DNA of 64,000 nucleotides from Sphingorhabdus sp. EL138 (GTDB lineage: Bacteria; Pseudomonadota; Alphaproteobacteria; Sphingomonadales; Sphingomonadaceae), in NCBI RefSeq assembly GCF_900258045.1, contig NZ_OGVD01000004.1, positions 1,426,001 to 1,490,000 on the forward strand. The letters are read 5' to 3'. Below the pieces are notes generated by a model that did not search any database, was not told where the DNA came from, and saw nothing but the letters and a program-made list of their open reading frames with translations. This document shows positions 18,854-27,002 of the stretch, one piece after another. Made by a program: the position numbers and the translations under genes. The first letter of the stretch is position 1. The number at the start of each line of letters is the position of its first letter.

Positions 18854-19284
18854 ATCTCATGTGCTGCGAGATATTCGATCAGGGGACATCCAAAGCCATC
18901 CAGTGGTAAGCCGCTGTTGCTCGGCACCAAGTCATAATGAAAAGTGGGGGTTTCTGTTGCTCGGTACCCCCAAACCGCCGGTATCCCTTCTGTTGCCCGG
19001 TGGGTCCAACCGCGCTTTAACTTCTTAAGTTACAACCGTGAGGTTGTTGGCTTAAGCCGCTACTGCGAGTGCTTCGTTATCGTTTGCACTTATAGTTTTT
19101 GAGCAATCACGGCATACTCAGGCCGGGTAAAAATAATGCTTTTCAACACACGTCGATCCTGGTTCGGCCCCATCAGCAAAGATGTCCAAAAACATCCCAA
19201 ATGGTGGAGCCGCCGGGTACTGCCCCCGGGTCCGTTGTGCCTATTGCACATCACAATTTATCACCATAGTCCACCGAAGCGGAC
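18854..19284 (-). ncRNA. ssrA: Circularly permuted two-piece tmRNA (boundaries approximate)
   Basis: tmRNA rescues stalled ribosomes and tags their products for proteolysis. On the minus strand the parts come in permuted order. First is an acceptor piece from about 19284 to 19202, starting with a GTCCGC-TTCG-GTGGAC hairpin and ending CGGCTCCACCA. Then comes a 30-base spacer (19172-19201). The coding piece starts at 19171 with GGGGCCGAACCAGGATCGAC, the tmRNA 5' end. The seven bases GGGGCCG pair with CGGCTCC across the two pieces, as in the tRNA-like acceptor stem. The tag frame GCA AAC GAT AAC ... TAA is at 19087-19052. The pseudoknot region with three copies of CCGAGCAACAG or close variants follows. 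This is the alphaproteobacterial form; the 3' limit is a guess. Confidence 0.93.
19052..19087 (-). other. tmRNA proteolysis-tag reading frame
   Basis: Starting at the resume codon GCA, the minus strand reads ANDNEALAVAA then TAA. ANDN at the start and LAVAA/ALAA-type end are the hallmarks of alphaproteobacterial SsrA tags recognised by ClpXP and related proteases. Confidence 0.93.
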
Positions 19285-19290
19285 AGGCCC

Positions 19291-19318
19291 TATATAGGCG
19301 CTTAATTCTGAATGAAAA
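19291..19318 (-). promoter_or_regulatory. Candidate sigma-70 promoter of the tmRNA gene
   Basis: On the minus strand TTTTCA (19318-19313) and TATATA (19296-19291) are separated by 16 bases. This would start transcription near 19284, exactly where the acceptor-piece hairpin begins. Confidence 0.5.
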
Positions 19319-19329
19319 GAGAATGCCGC

Positions 19330-19366
19330 AAAAATATGGGCGCGGATATTACTATCCACGCCCATA
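19330..19366 (-). terminator. Intrinsic terminator of mscL
   Basis: A 14-base-pair stem with one G-U pair (19335-19348 with 19353-19366, loop of four) is followed on the minus strand by five T residues. It lies 30 bases past the mscL stop and just before the tmRNA promoter, so it insulates the two units. Confidence 0.8.
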
Positions 19367-19396
19367 GATATCGTACTTAAACACCTGATTTAGAGT

Positions 19397-19819
19397 TTAT
19401 TTTTTCAGATTATCACGAATTTCGGTCAGCAGATCAATTTCGCTTGGGCCGGAAGGTGCTTCTTCCTCTTCTTTCTTCGCCATCACTTTGTTGGCATAGC
19501 GGACGATCATGAAAATGATGAAAGCCAATATGATGAAATTGATGACCACAGTCAGGAACTGTCCCCAACCCAGCATGGGTACTCCGGCTTCTTTCAACGC
19601 TGCATAATCGGTAGAGCCGGCCAATTCAGCTGGCGGCGTACCGAGCAAGATGAACATTTTTGAGAAATCAGGTGTACCGAGAACCGCACTTACGATCGGC
19701 ATGATGACGTCTTCGGTCAGTGATGTCGTGATGGTCGCAAAAGCGGCGCCGATAATGACCGCAACTGCCAAATCCAGCACATTGCCTTTCAGGATAAACT
19801 CTTTAAATTCTGCAAACAT
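19397..19819 (-). CDS. mscL: Large-conductance mechanosensitive channel
   Basis: A 140-residue inner-membrane channel that opens under membrane tension to release solutes on osmotic downshock. It begins MFAEFKEFILKGNVLDLAVAVIIG, which holds the S1 helix and the glycine/alanine-rich pore helix, has a periplasmic loop (about residues 50-75) and a second helix (TVVINFIILAFIIFMIVRYANK), and ends in a charged cytoplasmic helix. Start 19819 has GAGGAG upstream; the longer frame to 19939 would add 40 residues ahead of the conserved start. Length fits the family. Confidence 0.95.
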   Translation of the reverse strand: MFAEFKEFILKGNVLDLAVAVIIGAAFATITTSLTEDVIMPIVSAVLGTPDFSKMFILLGTPPAELAGSTDYAALKEAGVPMLGWGQFLTVVINFIILAFIIFMIVRYANKVMAKKEEEEAPSGPSEIDLLTEIRDNLKK

Positions 19820-19962
19820 AGCAATACTCCTCTTCCCCGTAAGATGATGGCTAAATGCCCGAAAACCTCTGATTTGTCGAGGGAAGTCATTGCATTTACC
19901 CGCTTTCATTCCTATTTTTACATTTGATGAGGCGATCAATAGGAACGTGGGAGAAAATCAAC

Positions 19963-20553
19963 ATGCGTGGCAAGTTAAGCAAATTTCTGATGGTACCGGT
20001 TTTGGCAATGGCGCTCAGCGCTTGCGGCATTAACAGCGTGCCCACGGCCGAGGAACAGGCCAAGGCAAAATGGGCCGATGTCGAGAGCACCTATCAACGC
20101 CGTGCAGACCTGATTCCCAATCTGGTGGAAACGGTCAAAGGCTTTGCAGCCCAAGAGCAGGACACCCTGACCGCTGTGGTGGAAGCACGTGCGAAAGCGA
20201 CATCTATCCAGGTCAGTGCCGATGATTTGGGTGATGCTTCAAAAATTCAGGAATTTGCCGCAGCGCAGGGTCAGCTTTCACAAGGTCTGGGCCGCTTGCT
20301 GGCAACTGTAGAATCCTATCCTGACCTCAAATCCAATCAAAATTTTCTGGCTCTGCAGAGCCAGCTTGAAGGTACAGAAAACCGCATCAATGTGGCCCGC
20401 CGGGACTATAATGAGGCGGTCCGGCAATATAATACCACCATCCGGACCTTCCCCGATATTATCGGTGCCAAGATCATCCACGGTGCAGAACCAATGGAGC
20501 CATTTACGGCGACAACCGAAGGTGCCGACGAAGCGCCAACTGTAGCGTTTTAA
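19963..20553 (+). CDS. lemA: LemA family protein
   Basis: A 196-residue protein with a lipoprotein-type signal (MVPVLAMALSAC) and the LemA core: AKWADVESTYQRRADLIPNLVETVKGFAAQEQDTLTAVVEARAKA, a long helical bundle, then the family-typical LKSNQNFLALQSQLEGTENRINVARRDYNEAVRQYN. Function is poorly defined; in many bacteria lemA precedes TPM-domain genes exactly as here, six bases apart, so the set is probably a membrane-linked quality-control module. Start 19963 fits the signal sequence and follows a GGGAGAAA ribosome site. Confidence 0.92.
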   Translation: MRGKLSKFLMVPVLAMALSACGINSVPTAEEQAKAKWADVESTYQRRADLIPNLVETVKGFAAQEQDTLTAVVEARAKATSIQVSADDLGDASKIQEFAAAQGQLSQGLGRLLATVESYPDLKSNQNFLALQSQLEGTENRINVARRDYNEAVRQYNTTIRTFPDIIGAKIIHGAEPMEPFTATTEGADEAPTVAF

Positions 20554-20559
20554 ACCGTA

Positions 20560-21384
20560 ATGCGATATTTCCCCCACAGCATTGTCGCAGCAATTTGGGC
20601 TGCCTTGATTTTGTCGATCACTGCCGTCTCGGTACCTGCGGCGGCCCAAAACTTCCCTGAATTGACCGGTCGTGTGGTCGATCAGGTGGATTTGCTTGAT
20701 CCGGCGCAGGAGGCATCCCTGACGGCTAAACTGGAAGCCCTTGAGGCCAACTCTACCCGGCAACTGGTTGTGGCTACAGTTTCCAGTTTGGACGGCTATG
20801 ATATTGCCGATTATGGTTATCAGCTCGGCCGATCATGGGGCATCGGGCAGGATGGCGACGGCGAAACGGAAAAAGACAATGGCGTCATATTGCTGGTCGC
20901 CCCCAATGATCGCAAGGTCCGCATAGAAGTCGGCTATGGACTGGAAGGCATAATGACTGACGCGCTGTCCAGCATGATCATCCAAAATGACATCTTGCCA
21001 CAATTTCGAAACGGCAACATGCCGGCTGGCATTGAGGCTGGCGTCGACCGGATCGCGATGCAGCTCACACTGCCCGAGGCAGAAGCACGCGCCTTTGCAA
21101 CACAGGCGGTGGCTCAACAACGTGAACGTTCCAGTGATGGTGAAGGCGGTTTGATCATATTCTGGATCATTGTCGGAATAGTCATAATCGTAATGTCCAT
21201 ATCCGGTTCCCGTGGCGGCAGGCGTTATCGCGGCGGCTCTGGCCCCGTTGTTATCTGGGGCGGTGGTAGCTCCAGCGGATGGGGCAGTTCCAGCGGCGGA
21301 TTTAGCAGCGGCGGCTTTGGCGGTGGCGGTTTTAGCGGCGGTGGCGGCAGTTTCGGCGGCGGTGGCGCATCAGGGGGATGGTAA
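20560..21384 (+). CDS. TPM-domain protein with glycine-serine-rich tail (YgcG family)
   Basis: A 274-residue secreted or membrane protein. It has a signal sequence, then the TPM domain (about residues 30-170: LTGRVVDQVDLLDPAQEASLTAKLEALEANSTRQLVVATV, ending in RIAMQL), a single membrane helix (FWIIVGIVIIVMSI, about 200-215) and an extremely Gly/Ser-rich C-terminus that begins after GGRRYRGG. This layout is the YgcG/TPM_phosphatase family usually paired with LemA. It is translationally coupled to the next gene by the stop/start TAATG overlap. The domain is related to phosphatase-like folds of unclear substrate. Confidence 0.88.
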   Translation: MRYFPHSIVAAIWAALILSITAVSVPAAAQNFPELTGRVVDQVDLLDPAQEASLTAKLEALEANSTRQLVVATVSSLDGYDIADYGYQLGRSWGIGQDGDGETEKDNGVILLVAPNDRKVRIEVGYGLEGIMTDALSSMIIQNDILPQFRNGNMPAGIEAGVDRIAMQLTLPEAEARAFATQAVAQQRERSSDGEGGLIIFWIIVGIVIIVMSISGSRGGRRYRGGSGPVVIWGGGSSSGWGSSSGGFSSGGFGGGGFSGGGGSFGGGGASGGW

Positions 21385-22070
21385 TGAAAAAGGTCAACCA
21401 GCTCTCTGAAGCCGATCACAAGCTTGTTACGGCAGCAGTCAGCGAAGCGGAAAAATCCACCGACGGCGAGATTGTCACCATTGTCACCGATCTGTCAGAC
21501 AAATATCATGATGCCGGCCTGCAATGGGCTATTGGTATCACATTCTTCTTCCTGTCGACGCTCGCTGTTTTTCCGGCCTTTTATCAATCAATAATAACGG
21601 GATTATTTGGCGGTTGGGAGCAGGATTTCACCACTCCCGGTGAGCAAATGGCAGTGCTCTTCATTGCCAGCGTGACCCTGTTTCTCATGATGCGTTATCT
21701 GTTTGCGTGGATGCCACTGCGGCTATTGGTAACGCCAAAAAGTACCAAACAACGCCGCGTTCGCAAGCAGGCGATAGACTTTTTCAAAGTAGGTGCAGAG
21801 CGCAGAACTATGGGCTTGACTGGAATATTGATCTACGTTTCCCTGAAGGAACATCGTGCAGAAATTGTTGCCGATCAGGCCATCGCGGAAAAAGTCTCTC
21901 CCGAAGTCTGGGGCGAGGCCATGGTTGCGCTGATCGATGAAGTACGCGCTGGCCGACCTGGCGAAGGGATGGCAGCGGCCGTCAAGCATGTCGGCGTGGT
22001 GCTGAAAGAGCATTTCCCCAAAACTGACAAAAATCCCAATGAACTGCCAGATCGGTTGATCGAAATTTGA
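21384..22070 (+). CDS. TPM-domain membrane protein
   Basis: A 228-residue protein with a short TPM-type domain at the start (KKVNQLSEADHKLVTAAVSEAEKSTDGEIVTIVTDLSDKYHDAG), two membrane helices (about WAIGITFFFLSTLAVFPAF and MAVLFIASVTLFLMMRYLFAW), and a soluble C-terminal half that ends in a second TPM-like helix (EVWGEAMVALIDEVRAGRPGEGMAAAVKHVG). It begins at 21384, one base overlapping the preceding stop, with GGGGG as ribosome site; ATG 21378 is an alternative. It completes the lemA-TPM-TPM operon. Function unknown. Confidence 0.82.
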   Translation: MKKVNQLSEADHKLVTAAVSEAEKSTDGEIVTIVTDLSDKYHDAGLQWAIGITFFFLSTLAVFPAFYQSIITGLFGGWEQDFTTPGEQMAVLFIASVTLFLMMRYLFAWMPLRLLVTPKSTKQRRVRKQAIDFFKVGAERRTMGLTGILIYVSLKEHRAEIVADQAIAEKVSPEVWGEAMVALIDEVRAGRPGEGMAAAVKHVGVVLKEHFPKTDKNPNELPDRLIEI

Positions 22071-22609
22071 GTAGCGGAAATTCCGACACGCCGGATTCCG
22101 GTGCCCCTGTCGAAACCATGTGGGAAGGCCGTTTTATAACGGCCAAAAGACAAGGTCGATGGGAATATGTTTCCCGCAGTCGCGGTATCCGGGCAGCAGT
22201 CATATTGGCTATCGATGAAGGTCATGTCCTGTTGGTCGAACAATATCGTGTGCCATTGGGTAAGAACTGCATAGAACTTCCGGCAGGCCTGGTTGGCGAT
22301 CATGATGATAATGGCGATGAGGATGCATCATTGGCTGCTGTTCGAGAACTCGAAGAAGAAACCGGTTATCGTGCCAGCGCAATGGAAAATTGCGGCGAAT
22401 TTTATTCTTCGCCGGGCATGGTATCAGAGAGCTTTTCGCTATTCAGGGCACATGGTCTGAGCAAAGTCGGCGAAGGTGGCGGCGTGGAAGGTGAGAATAT
22501 CATTGTTCACCGCATCGCTGTTGAAGAGCTTGATGATTTCATTGATCAAAAACGCGCTGAAGGTGCTGCAATTGATGTTAGGCTGCTGTTACTTTTTCAA
22601 CCGAAATAA
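22067..22609 (+). CDS. NUDIX hydrolase, ADP-ribose pyrophosphatase type
   Basis: A 180-residue enzyme that hydrolyses nucleoside diphosphates linked to another group. The NUDIX box is intact: GLVGDHDDNGDEDASLAAVRELEEETGYRA, containing the RELEEETG core with its metal-binding glutamates. The preceding ELPAGLV strand and downstream FYSSPGMVSESFSLF resemble the ADP-ribose pyrophosphatase (NudF) group. The start is taken as TTG at 22067, overlapping the preceding stop as TTGA; an ATG at 22118 would remove 17 residues and is possible. It converges with the NDUFS4-like gene. Confidence 0.85.
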   Translation: MSSGNSDTPDSGAPVETMWEGRFITAKRQGRWEYVSRSRGIRAAVILAIDEGHVLLVEQYRVPLGKNCIELPAGLVGDHDDNGDEDASLAAVRELEEETGYRASAMENCGEFYSSPGMVSESFSLFRAHGLSKVGEGGGVEGENIIVHRIAVEELDDFIDQKRAEGAAIDVRLLLLFQPK

Positions 22610-22618
22610 GAGCAACCT

Positions 22619-22897
22619 CTATCGAAAATTATCCGCATAGGCTTGGATTTTTAAAGTCTTGTTCGGCGTAGGCACGATAGAATAAGAGATACCATATTTG
22701 TCGGCATAAGCCTTTGCAGCATCAACATCAGGAAATTTCATCCGCACTTGTCGCTGTGTATCACCAGACCCCGCCCAGCCGGTCAGTTTGTCCGCTTTGC
22801 GTGCTTCGGACGGCTCAAACTCCAATATCCATTTGTCAGTCAGCGCCTTGCCTGACTGCATAGCATTCATGGGGTTCTGGTAAATCCGTGCGGCCAT
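22619..22897 (-). CDS. NDUFS4-like complex I accessory subunit
   Basis: A 92-residue protein with the ETC complex I subunit pattern: ARIYQNPMNAMQSGKALTDKWILEFEPSEARKADKLTGWAGSGDTQRQVRMKFPDVDAAKAYADKYGISYSIV. In mitochondria NDUFS4 stabilises the N-module of NADH dehydrogenase; alphaproteobacteria carry a free-standing homologue. It is located on the minus strand 26 bases after the start side of the polyprenyl synthase gene. Start 22897 is backed by an AAGGAAA ribosome site. Confidence 0.9.
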   Translation of the reverse strand: MAARIYQNPMNAMQSGKALTDKWILEFEPSEARKADKLTGWAGSGDTQRQVRMKFPDVDAAKAYADKYGISYSIVPTPNKTLKIQAYADNFR

Positions 22898-22923
22898 CAC
22901 ATTTTCCTTCGTTGATGATCGCC

Positions 22924-23937
22924 TCAATAAGCGCGTGAAATCGCAAATTCAACCGCTTCGGTCATAGCGGCTTTTGCCTTACCCGGCGGGAAAGCACCCA
23001 GAGCGTCAATTGCCCGCTGTCCATAGTGGCGCGCGCGGGAAATCGTGTCATCAATCGCGCCGGTTTTCTTTAGCAGGCTAGTGGCAAAAGCCAGATCATC
23101 GTTCGAGACCCTGTGCCCGATAATCGCATCTTTCCAGAATTGCCGATCCTCATCACTTCCACGGGCATAAGCCAGAATCACTGGCAGGGTTACCTTGCCT
23201 TCGCGGAAATCATCACCGGCATCTTTGCCCATTGTTTCGCTGTCAGAGGAATAATCAATCGCATCATCGACCAGCTGAAATGCGATTCCCAAATTGCGAC
23301 CGTAAGAATCGAGTGCCAACTCGGTTTCTTCTCCCCGCTCTGCAACCACGCCTGAAATCCGGCTGGCTGCGGCGAATAGTGCCGCTGTCTTGGATCCGAT
23401 AATATCGAGATAACGGTCTTCGCTGGTATCAATCTTGCGCTGAGCCGTCAGTTGATTGACTTCACCTTCCGCGATGATGGCCGACGCACTGGACAGAATT
23501 TTCAGTACTTTCAAAGAGCCGTCTTCCACCATCAGTTCGAAGGATCGGCTGAACAGAAAGTCCCCCACCAATACGGTCGCAGGGTTGCCAAAAACCAGAT
23601 TGGCAGTAGTTTTGCCGCGCCGCAGGTCAGAACCATCTACAACATCGTCATGCAGCAACGTAGCAGTATGGATAAATTCAACCGCTGCCGCCAATTTGAA
23701 ATGGCGATCCCCTTCGTAACCAATCAATTTGGCAGCTGCCAGGGTCAGCATGGGACGCATTCTTTTGCCGCCACCGGCAATCAGATGGCCTGCCAATTCA
23801 GGGATTAAAGGGATTTCAGACTGCATCCGGTCAAGGATGACGCTGTTCACCTGGTTCATGTCACTGGCGACCAGTGCCATAAGTGGTTCTAAGGACGGGG
23901 TCGCTTCACGCCCCAAATGATGCACTGTTGCAGACAT
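22924..23937 (-). CDS. ispB: Polyprenyl diphosphate synthase (long-chain, quinone side chain)
   Basis: A 337-residue trans-prenyltransferase that elongates farnesyl/geranylgeranyl diphosphate with IPP to make the ubiquinone tail. Both aspartate-rich motifs are present: LLHDDVVDGSDLRRG (DDxxD-type) and QLVDDAIDYSSD. Conserved AGGKRMRP and GDFLFSRSFELM are also seen. Chain length (eight to ten units) cannot be told from sequence alone; the ispB/ddsA label is by family. Start 23937 follows an AGGGAA site. It is divergent from chorismate mutase. Confidence 0.93.
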   Translation of the reverse strand: MSATVHHLGREATPSLEPLMALVASDMNQVNSVILDRMQSEIPLIPELAGHLIAGGGKRMRPMLTLAAAKLIGYEGDRHFKLAAAVEFIHTATLLHDDVVDGSDLRRGKTTANLVFGNPATVLVGDFLFSRSFELMVEDGSLKVLKILSSASAIIAEGEVNQLTAQRKIDTSEDRYLDIIGSKTAALFAAASRISGVVAERGEETELALDSYGRNLGIAFQLVDDAIDYSSDSETMGKDAGDDFREGKVTLPVILAYARGSDEDRQFWKDAIIGHRVSNDDLAFATSLLKKTGAIDDTISRARHYGQRAIDALGAFPPGKAKAAMTEAVEFAISRAY

Positions 23938-24066
23938 ATTCCCTGCGATGTGGCAAGGGAAAGGCGATAAGGCAAGTGAAATCAAAACATCCATAGGTGA
24001 AGTTTGCAAAACTTGCGGGCAAGTCTATCAAGCTATGAATCAATTAAGGAAATCAGGCAGCTATTC

Positions 24067-24351
24067 ATGGACGACAAGCTCAAACAATATCGCCAAAGCA
24101 TCAACAATATCGACGCCGCATTGGTGTTCATGCTGGCAGAACGGTTCAAGGTCACGCAGGCCGTTGGCGAATATAAGGCGAAGAACAAGCTCCCCCCTGC
24201 CGATCCTTCCCGCGAACAGGAACAAATTGCCCGCCTGCGACAACTAGCCAGCGACGCCGATCTTGATCCCGAATTTTCCGAAAAGTTCTTGCGCTTCATT
24301 ATCGATGAAGTGATCCGTCACCATGAGCAGATTCGGGAGGAGTCCGCCTAA
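24067..24351 (+). CDS. Chorismate mutase (AroQ)
   Basis: A 94-residue all-helical chorismate mutase that rearranges chorismate to prephenate for Phe and Tyr synthesis. It starts MDDKLKQYRQSINNIDAALVFMLAERFKVTQAVGEYKAKNKLPPADPSREQEQIARL, with the conserved Arg, Lys and Glu/Gln side chains of the AroQ active site in LAERFKVTQAVGEYKAKN and REQEQIARLR. Start 24067 is chosen from the family's usual N-terminus; AAGGAA lies about 14 bases ahead. It ends overlapping the monooxygenase gene by four bases in a convergent arrangement. Confidence 0.9.
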   Translation: MDDKLKQYRQSINNIDAALVFMLAERFKVTQAVGEYKAKNKLPPADPSREQEQIARLRQLASDADLDPEFSEKFLRFIIDEVIRHHEQIREESA

Positions 24352-25550
24352 CCTTGCTTTTGCCTGATATGCTTTAGGCCCAAAACACCGGACACAATAT
24401 GAGTTATAAAGCTGCGCACCACTGGCCATCGGGCAAAATGATGGATGGCAAGATCGCGGACAAACGGTAAAATTCTGCCATTTGACTGATAAAGCGGCGT
24501 GAACATGACGCTGAGAAACTGATAAAGCTCGATATGAAACGACCGCAACCGGCTATATCGTTTCGATATGCCATCAATGCTGACCGCGTTTTCAACAGCC
24601 GTTGCAAGCGCACTGGCGTCGATGAGGGCCATGTTGGCCCCCTGCCCCAATTGCGGACTTGTGCAATGCCAACTGTCGCCGACATGATATAGTCTGTTCG
24701 ATGTCTGCGAGCGACCGGTACGATGCCCATAAACGGCCATGGTCAGCTCGTCCATTGATGCAATCTGAGCTACAAAGGGTTCGGCTTTCGGCCAAAGCTT
24801 ACAATATTCCTTCCTGAACTTCTCAATACCCGCGTCCATGACACCGGCAGCATTTTCCGGCTTTTCAGACCAGAATATCGCTGCCCCCTGATTACCGGTG
24901 GCTGGATTGATGCCAACCGGCATTATTCCCGCCATTTTGCTGGCGTGCCAGTAACGCTGGTCCAGCGCGTTGGGCATTACTTCATGATTGGTGGGTATAT
25001 CGACCGTTGTCCAGAATGCACCGTAACTGAGTTTTTTAAGACGTCCGGTAGCCAAAGGGCTGCGAGCGCCGCTTGCATCCACCAGCAGATCGAATGGCGC
25101 GGGCGATATGCCGTCTGCAAAAACCGGCTCAATTGCAGATTCATTTTCCGATACACCAACCAGTTCCTTGCATGTTTCTATCGGGATTCCCGCCTCTTTT
25201 ACCGCCTGCATCAAAGTTTCGAAAAGGCTGGCACGGTGAATGCCCAAAGCAGAAACGGCATGGCGGGCATTTTGATATTTCATGTCCAGCGCGCGGCGCC
25301 CATTATGCACCGAGATACCGTGCAATTGGTGAACAGGGCTAGCCAGTTGCCGGATGCGATCCAGCAATCCCAATGAGTCCAGAACTTGTTGTCCAGAAGG
25401 TTGAATGAGCAAGCCTGATCCAAGCGGTCTGGGTTCAGAAAAACGCTCAAACAGGGTTACCTGATGCCCTTGCTGCGCAAGAAACAAGGCAGATGCTAGA
25501 CCACCCGGTCCGCATCCTATTATTGCAATATTCTGTGCGACTAGCCCCAA
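24348..25550 (-). CDS. FAD-dependent monooxygenase (aromatic-ring hydroxylase type)
   Basis: A 400-residue flavoprotein of the class A monooxygenase family. The N-terminal FAD-binding motif is AIIGCGPGGLASALFLAQQGHQVTLFER, the DG motif region is FDLLVDASGARSPLA, and the second FAD motif is YHVGDSWHCTSPQLGQGANMALIDA. The substrate is likely an aromatic or prenylated phenol, but nothing here identifies it. A C-terminal amphipathic stretch may associate with the membrane (FTPLYQSNGRILPFVRDLAIHH). It is a single gene, converging with chorismate mutase, and there is no sign of a catabolic operon. Confidence 0.85.
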   Translation of the reverse strand: MGLVAQNIAIIGCGPGGLASALFLAQQGHQVTLFERFSEPRPLGSGLLIQPSGQQVLDSLGLLDRIRQLASPVHQLHGISVHNGRRALDMKYQNARHAVSALGIHRASLFETLMQAVKEAGIPIETCKELVGVSENESAIEPVFADGISPAPFDLLVDASGARSPLATGRLKKLSYGAFWTTVDIPTNHEVMPNALDQRYWHASKMAGIMPVGINPATGNQGAAIFWSEKPENAAGVMDAGIEKFRKEYCKLWPKAEPFVAQIASMDELTMAVYGHRTGRSQTSNRLYHVGDSWHCTSPQLGQGANMALIDASALATAVENAVSIDGISKRYSRLRSFHIELYQFLSVMFTPLYQSNGRILPFVRDLAIHHFARWPVVRSFITHIVSGVLGLKHIRQKQG

Positions 25551-25590
25551 AGTTGAAATACCCGAATATCGTCAATATGCTGGCTTGATA

Positions 25591-26907
25591 TCAAGGATTT
25601 ACCATCGATTTCGGCAAGCAGAGCCTAACCATCAAACCGCCAAGATCTTCGCTTTCTTCCAGAGAAACTGTGCCATGATAAATTTCCGCAACATCCCGGA
25701 CAATGGCGAGCCCCAGGCCTGTACCCGGTTTTCCGGTATCCAGACGCGCACCGCGATCGAAAATGCGTTGACGCTCTTCGGCAGGAATGCCCATGCCATC
25801 GTCCTCGATCAGCAATTCGACAAACTCGTCATTCGGTTCGACTGTGACAAAAACACTGCCACCGCCATATTTTGCAGCATTTTCAACCAGATTACCGATC
25901 ATCTCGTCCAAATCCTGGCGTTCGACGGATACCGCAGCATCCTTGTCACCATCGATATCGATCCGGACATGCTTATAGAGCCGTCCAACAGCTCTTTCGA
26001 CTGCCTGCAGGCTGGGCCACACACGGGCACGGCTGTGCGCATGACCGCGGCGACCAACCGCGCGGGCACGGGCAAGGTGGTGGTCCACCTGACGGCGCAT
26101 CACGCCTGATTCCCGGATCACCGTGTCGGCAAGGTCATCTGCTTTGGCCGTAGCACTGTTCATGATGACGGTCAGCGGCGTTTTCAGCGCATGAGCCAGA
26201 TTGCCTGCATGCCGGCGCGCTTCTTCCGCCTGTTTTTCATTATGGTCGAGCAACTCGTTCAACTCGTCAACCATCGGTGTGACCTCATTGGGCATCGGTT
26301 CGCTGACGCGTTTTTTCTGCCCGTTTCGCATCTCACCGATCGCCTTGCGAATTTTTCGCAGAGGCCAAAGCCCATATAAAGTCTGCAACGCGGCCATGCC
26401 GATCAGTCCAAGGGCGAGCAACAGGAAGCTGTTGATCAATATCGACCGTATTTCATTGACCTGAGCGTCCAACCCATCTCGGCTCTGGGCGACCTGAAAC
26501 GACCATCTCACTTCTGAATCGGGAAGAACGACGCTTCGTTCTGCTATCCGCAAAGGTTCCTCAGGGAACTGGTCACTTTCATAGAGATGGGTCTCCAGAT
26601 CCTCATGGGGTTCTGTTTGCTCCAATGTTCGATCCCATAGCGAACGGGAAGCCCAATCATCATGCCCGGCACCGCTAATCTGCCAATATGAACCACTATT
26701 GGGTTCCAGAAACCGTTGCTCGCCAAGTGGTCGATTGAATAATATCTCACCGTCGGGTCCGATTTCTGCGGAAGCGATCATTGCCGTAAGGGCATATTCA
26801 AGCTGATTGTCAAAATTGCGGGTGACCGCGTTGACGAGCACCCGGTCCAGCGCAACGCCGCCGCCAAGTAGCAATATAATAATCCATGCGGCCGCAATAC
26901 CGATCAT
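25591..26907 (-). CDS. Sensor histidine kinase, PhoQ-like
   Basis: A 438-residue membrane kinase. It begins with a membrane helix (MIGIAAAWIIILLLGGGVALD), then a periplasmic sensor domain of about 130 residues, a second helix (FLLLALGLIGMAALQTLYGLW), a HAMP-like linker, the HisKA region with phospho-acceptor His239 (AGNLAHALKTPLTVI), N box NLVENAAKYGG and G boxes DDGMGIP and GTGLGLAIV. The frame is open 33 codons further upstream to a CTG (27006) overlapping the response-regulator stop, with AGAGGA nine bases ahead; that may be the real start, adding a cytoplasmic N-terminus. It forms a pair with the adjacent OmpR-type regulator. Confidence 0.9.
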   Translation of the reverse strand: MIGIAAAWIIILLLGGGVALDRVLVNAVTRNFDNQLEYALTAMIASAEIGPDGEILFNRPLGEQRFLEPNSGSYWQISGAGHDDWASRSLWDRTLEQTEPHEDLETHLYESDQFPEEPLRIAERSVVLPDSEVRWSFQVAQSRDGLDAQVNEIRSILINSFLLLALGLIGMAALQTLYGLWPLRKIRKAIGEMRNGQKKRVSEPMPNEVTPMVDELNELLDHNEKQAEEARRHAGNLAHALKTPLTVIMNSATAKADDLADTVIRESGVMRRQVDHHLARARAVGRRGHAHSRARVWPSLQAVERAVGRLYKHVRIDIDGDKDAAVSVERQDLDEMIGNLVENAAKYGGGSVFVTVEPNDEFVELLIEDDGMGIPAEERQRIFDRGARLDTGKPGTGLGLAIVRDVAEIYHGTVSLEESEDLGGLMVRLCLPKSMVNP

Positions 26908-27002
26908 CCTGCGGCTCAGCGACCCTGTGGTTTGCGTGCCTAACGGGGGTTTCGGCTGGACATCTGCTTCATCAATCGGAAGGTCTATTTTGCTTGTCTC
27001 AT

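Noticed and set aside
18914-19000. Three evenly spaced 11-base repeats, considered as a CRISPR-like array
   Set aside because: Too few, too short and located inside the tmRNA pseudoknot region; no cas genes occur in the window.
21225-21419. A proline-rich minus-strand frame
   Set aside because: It is the complement of the Gly/Ser-rich tail of the TPM protein, a compositional artefact.
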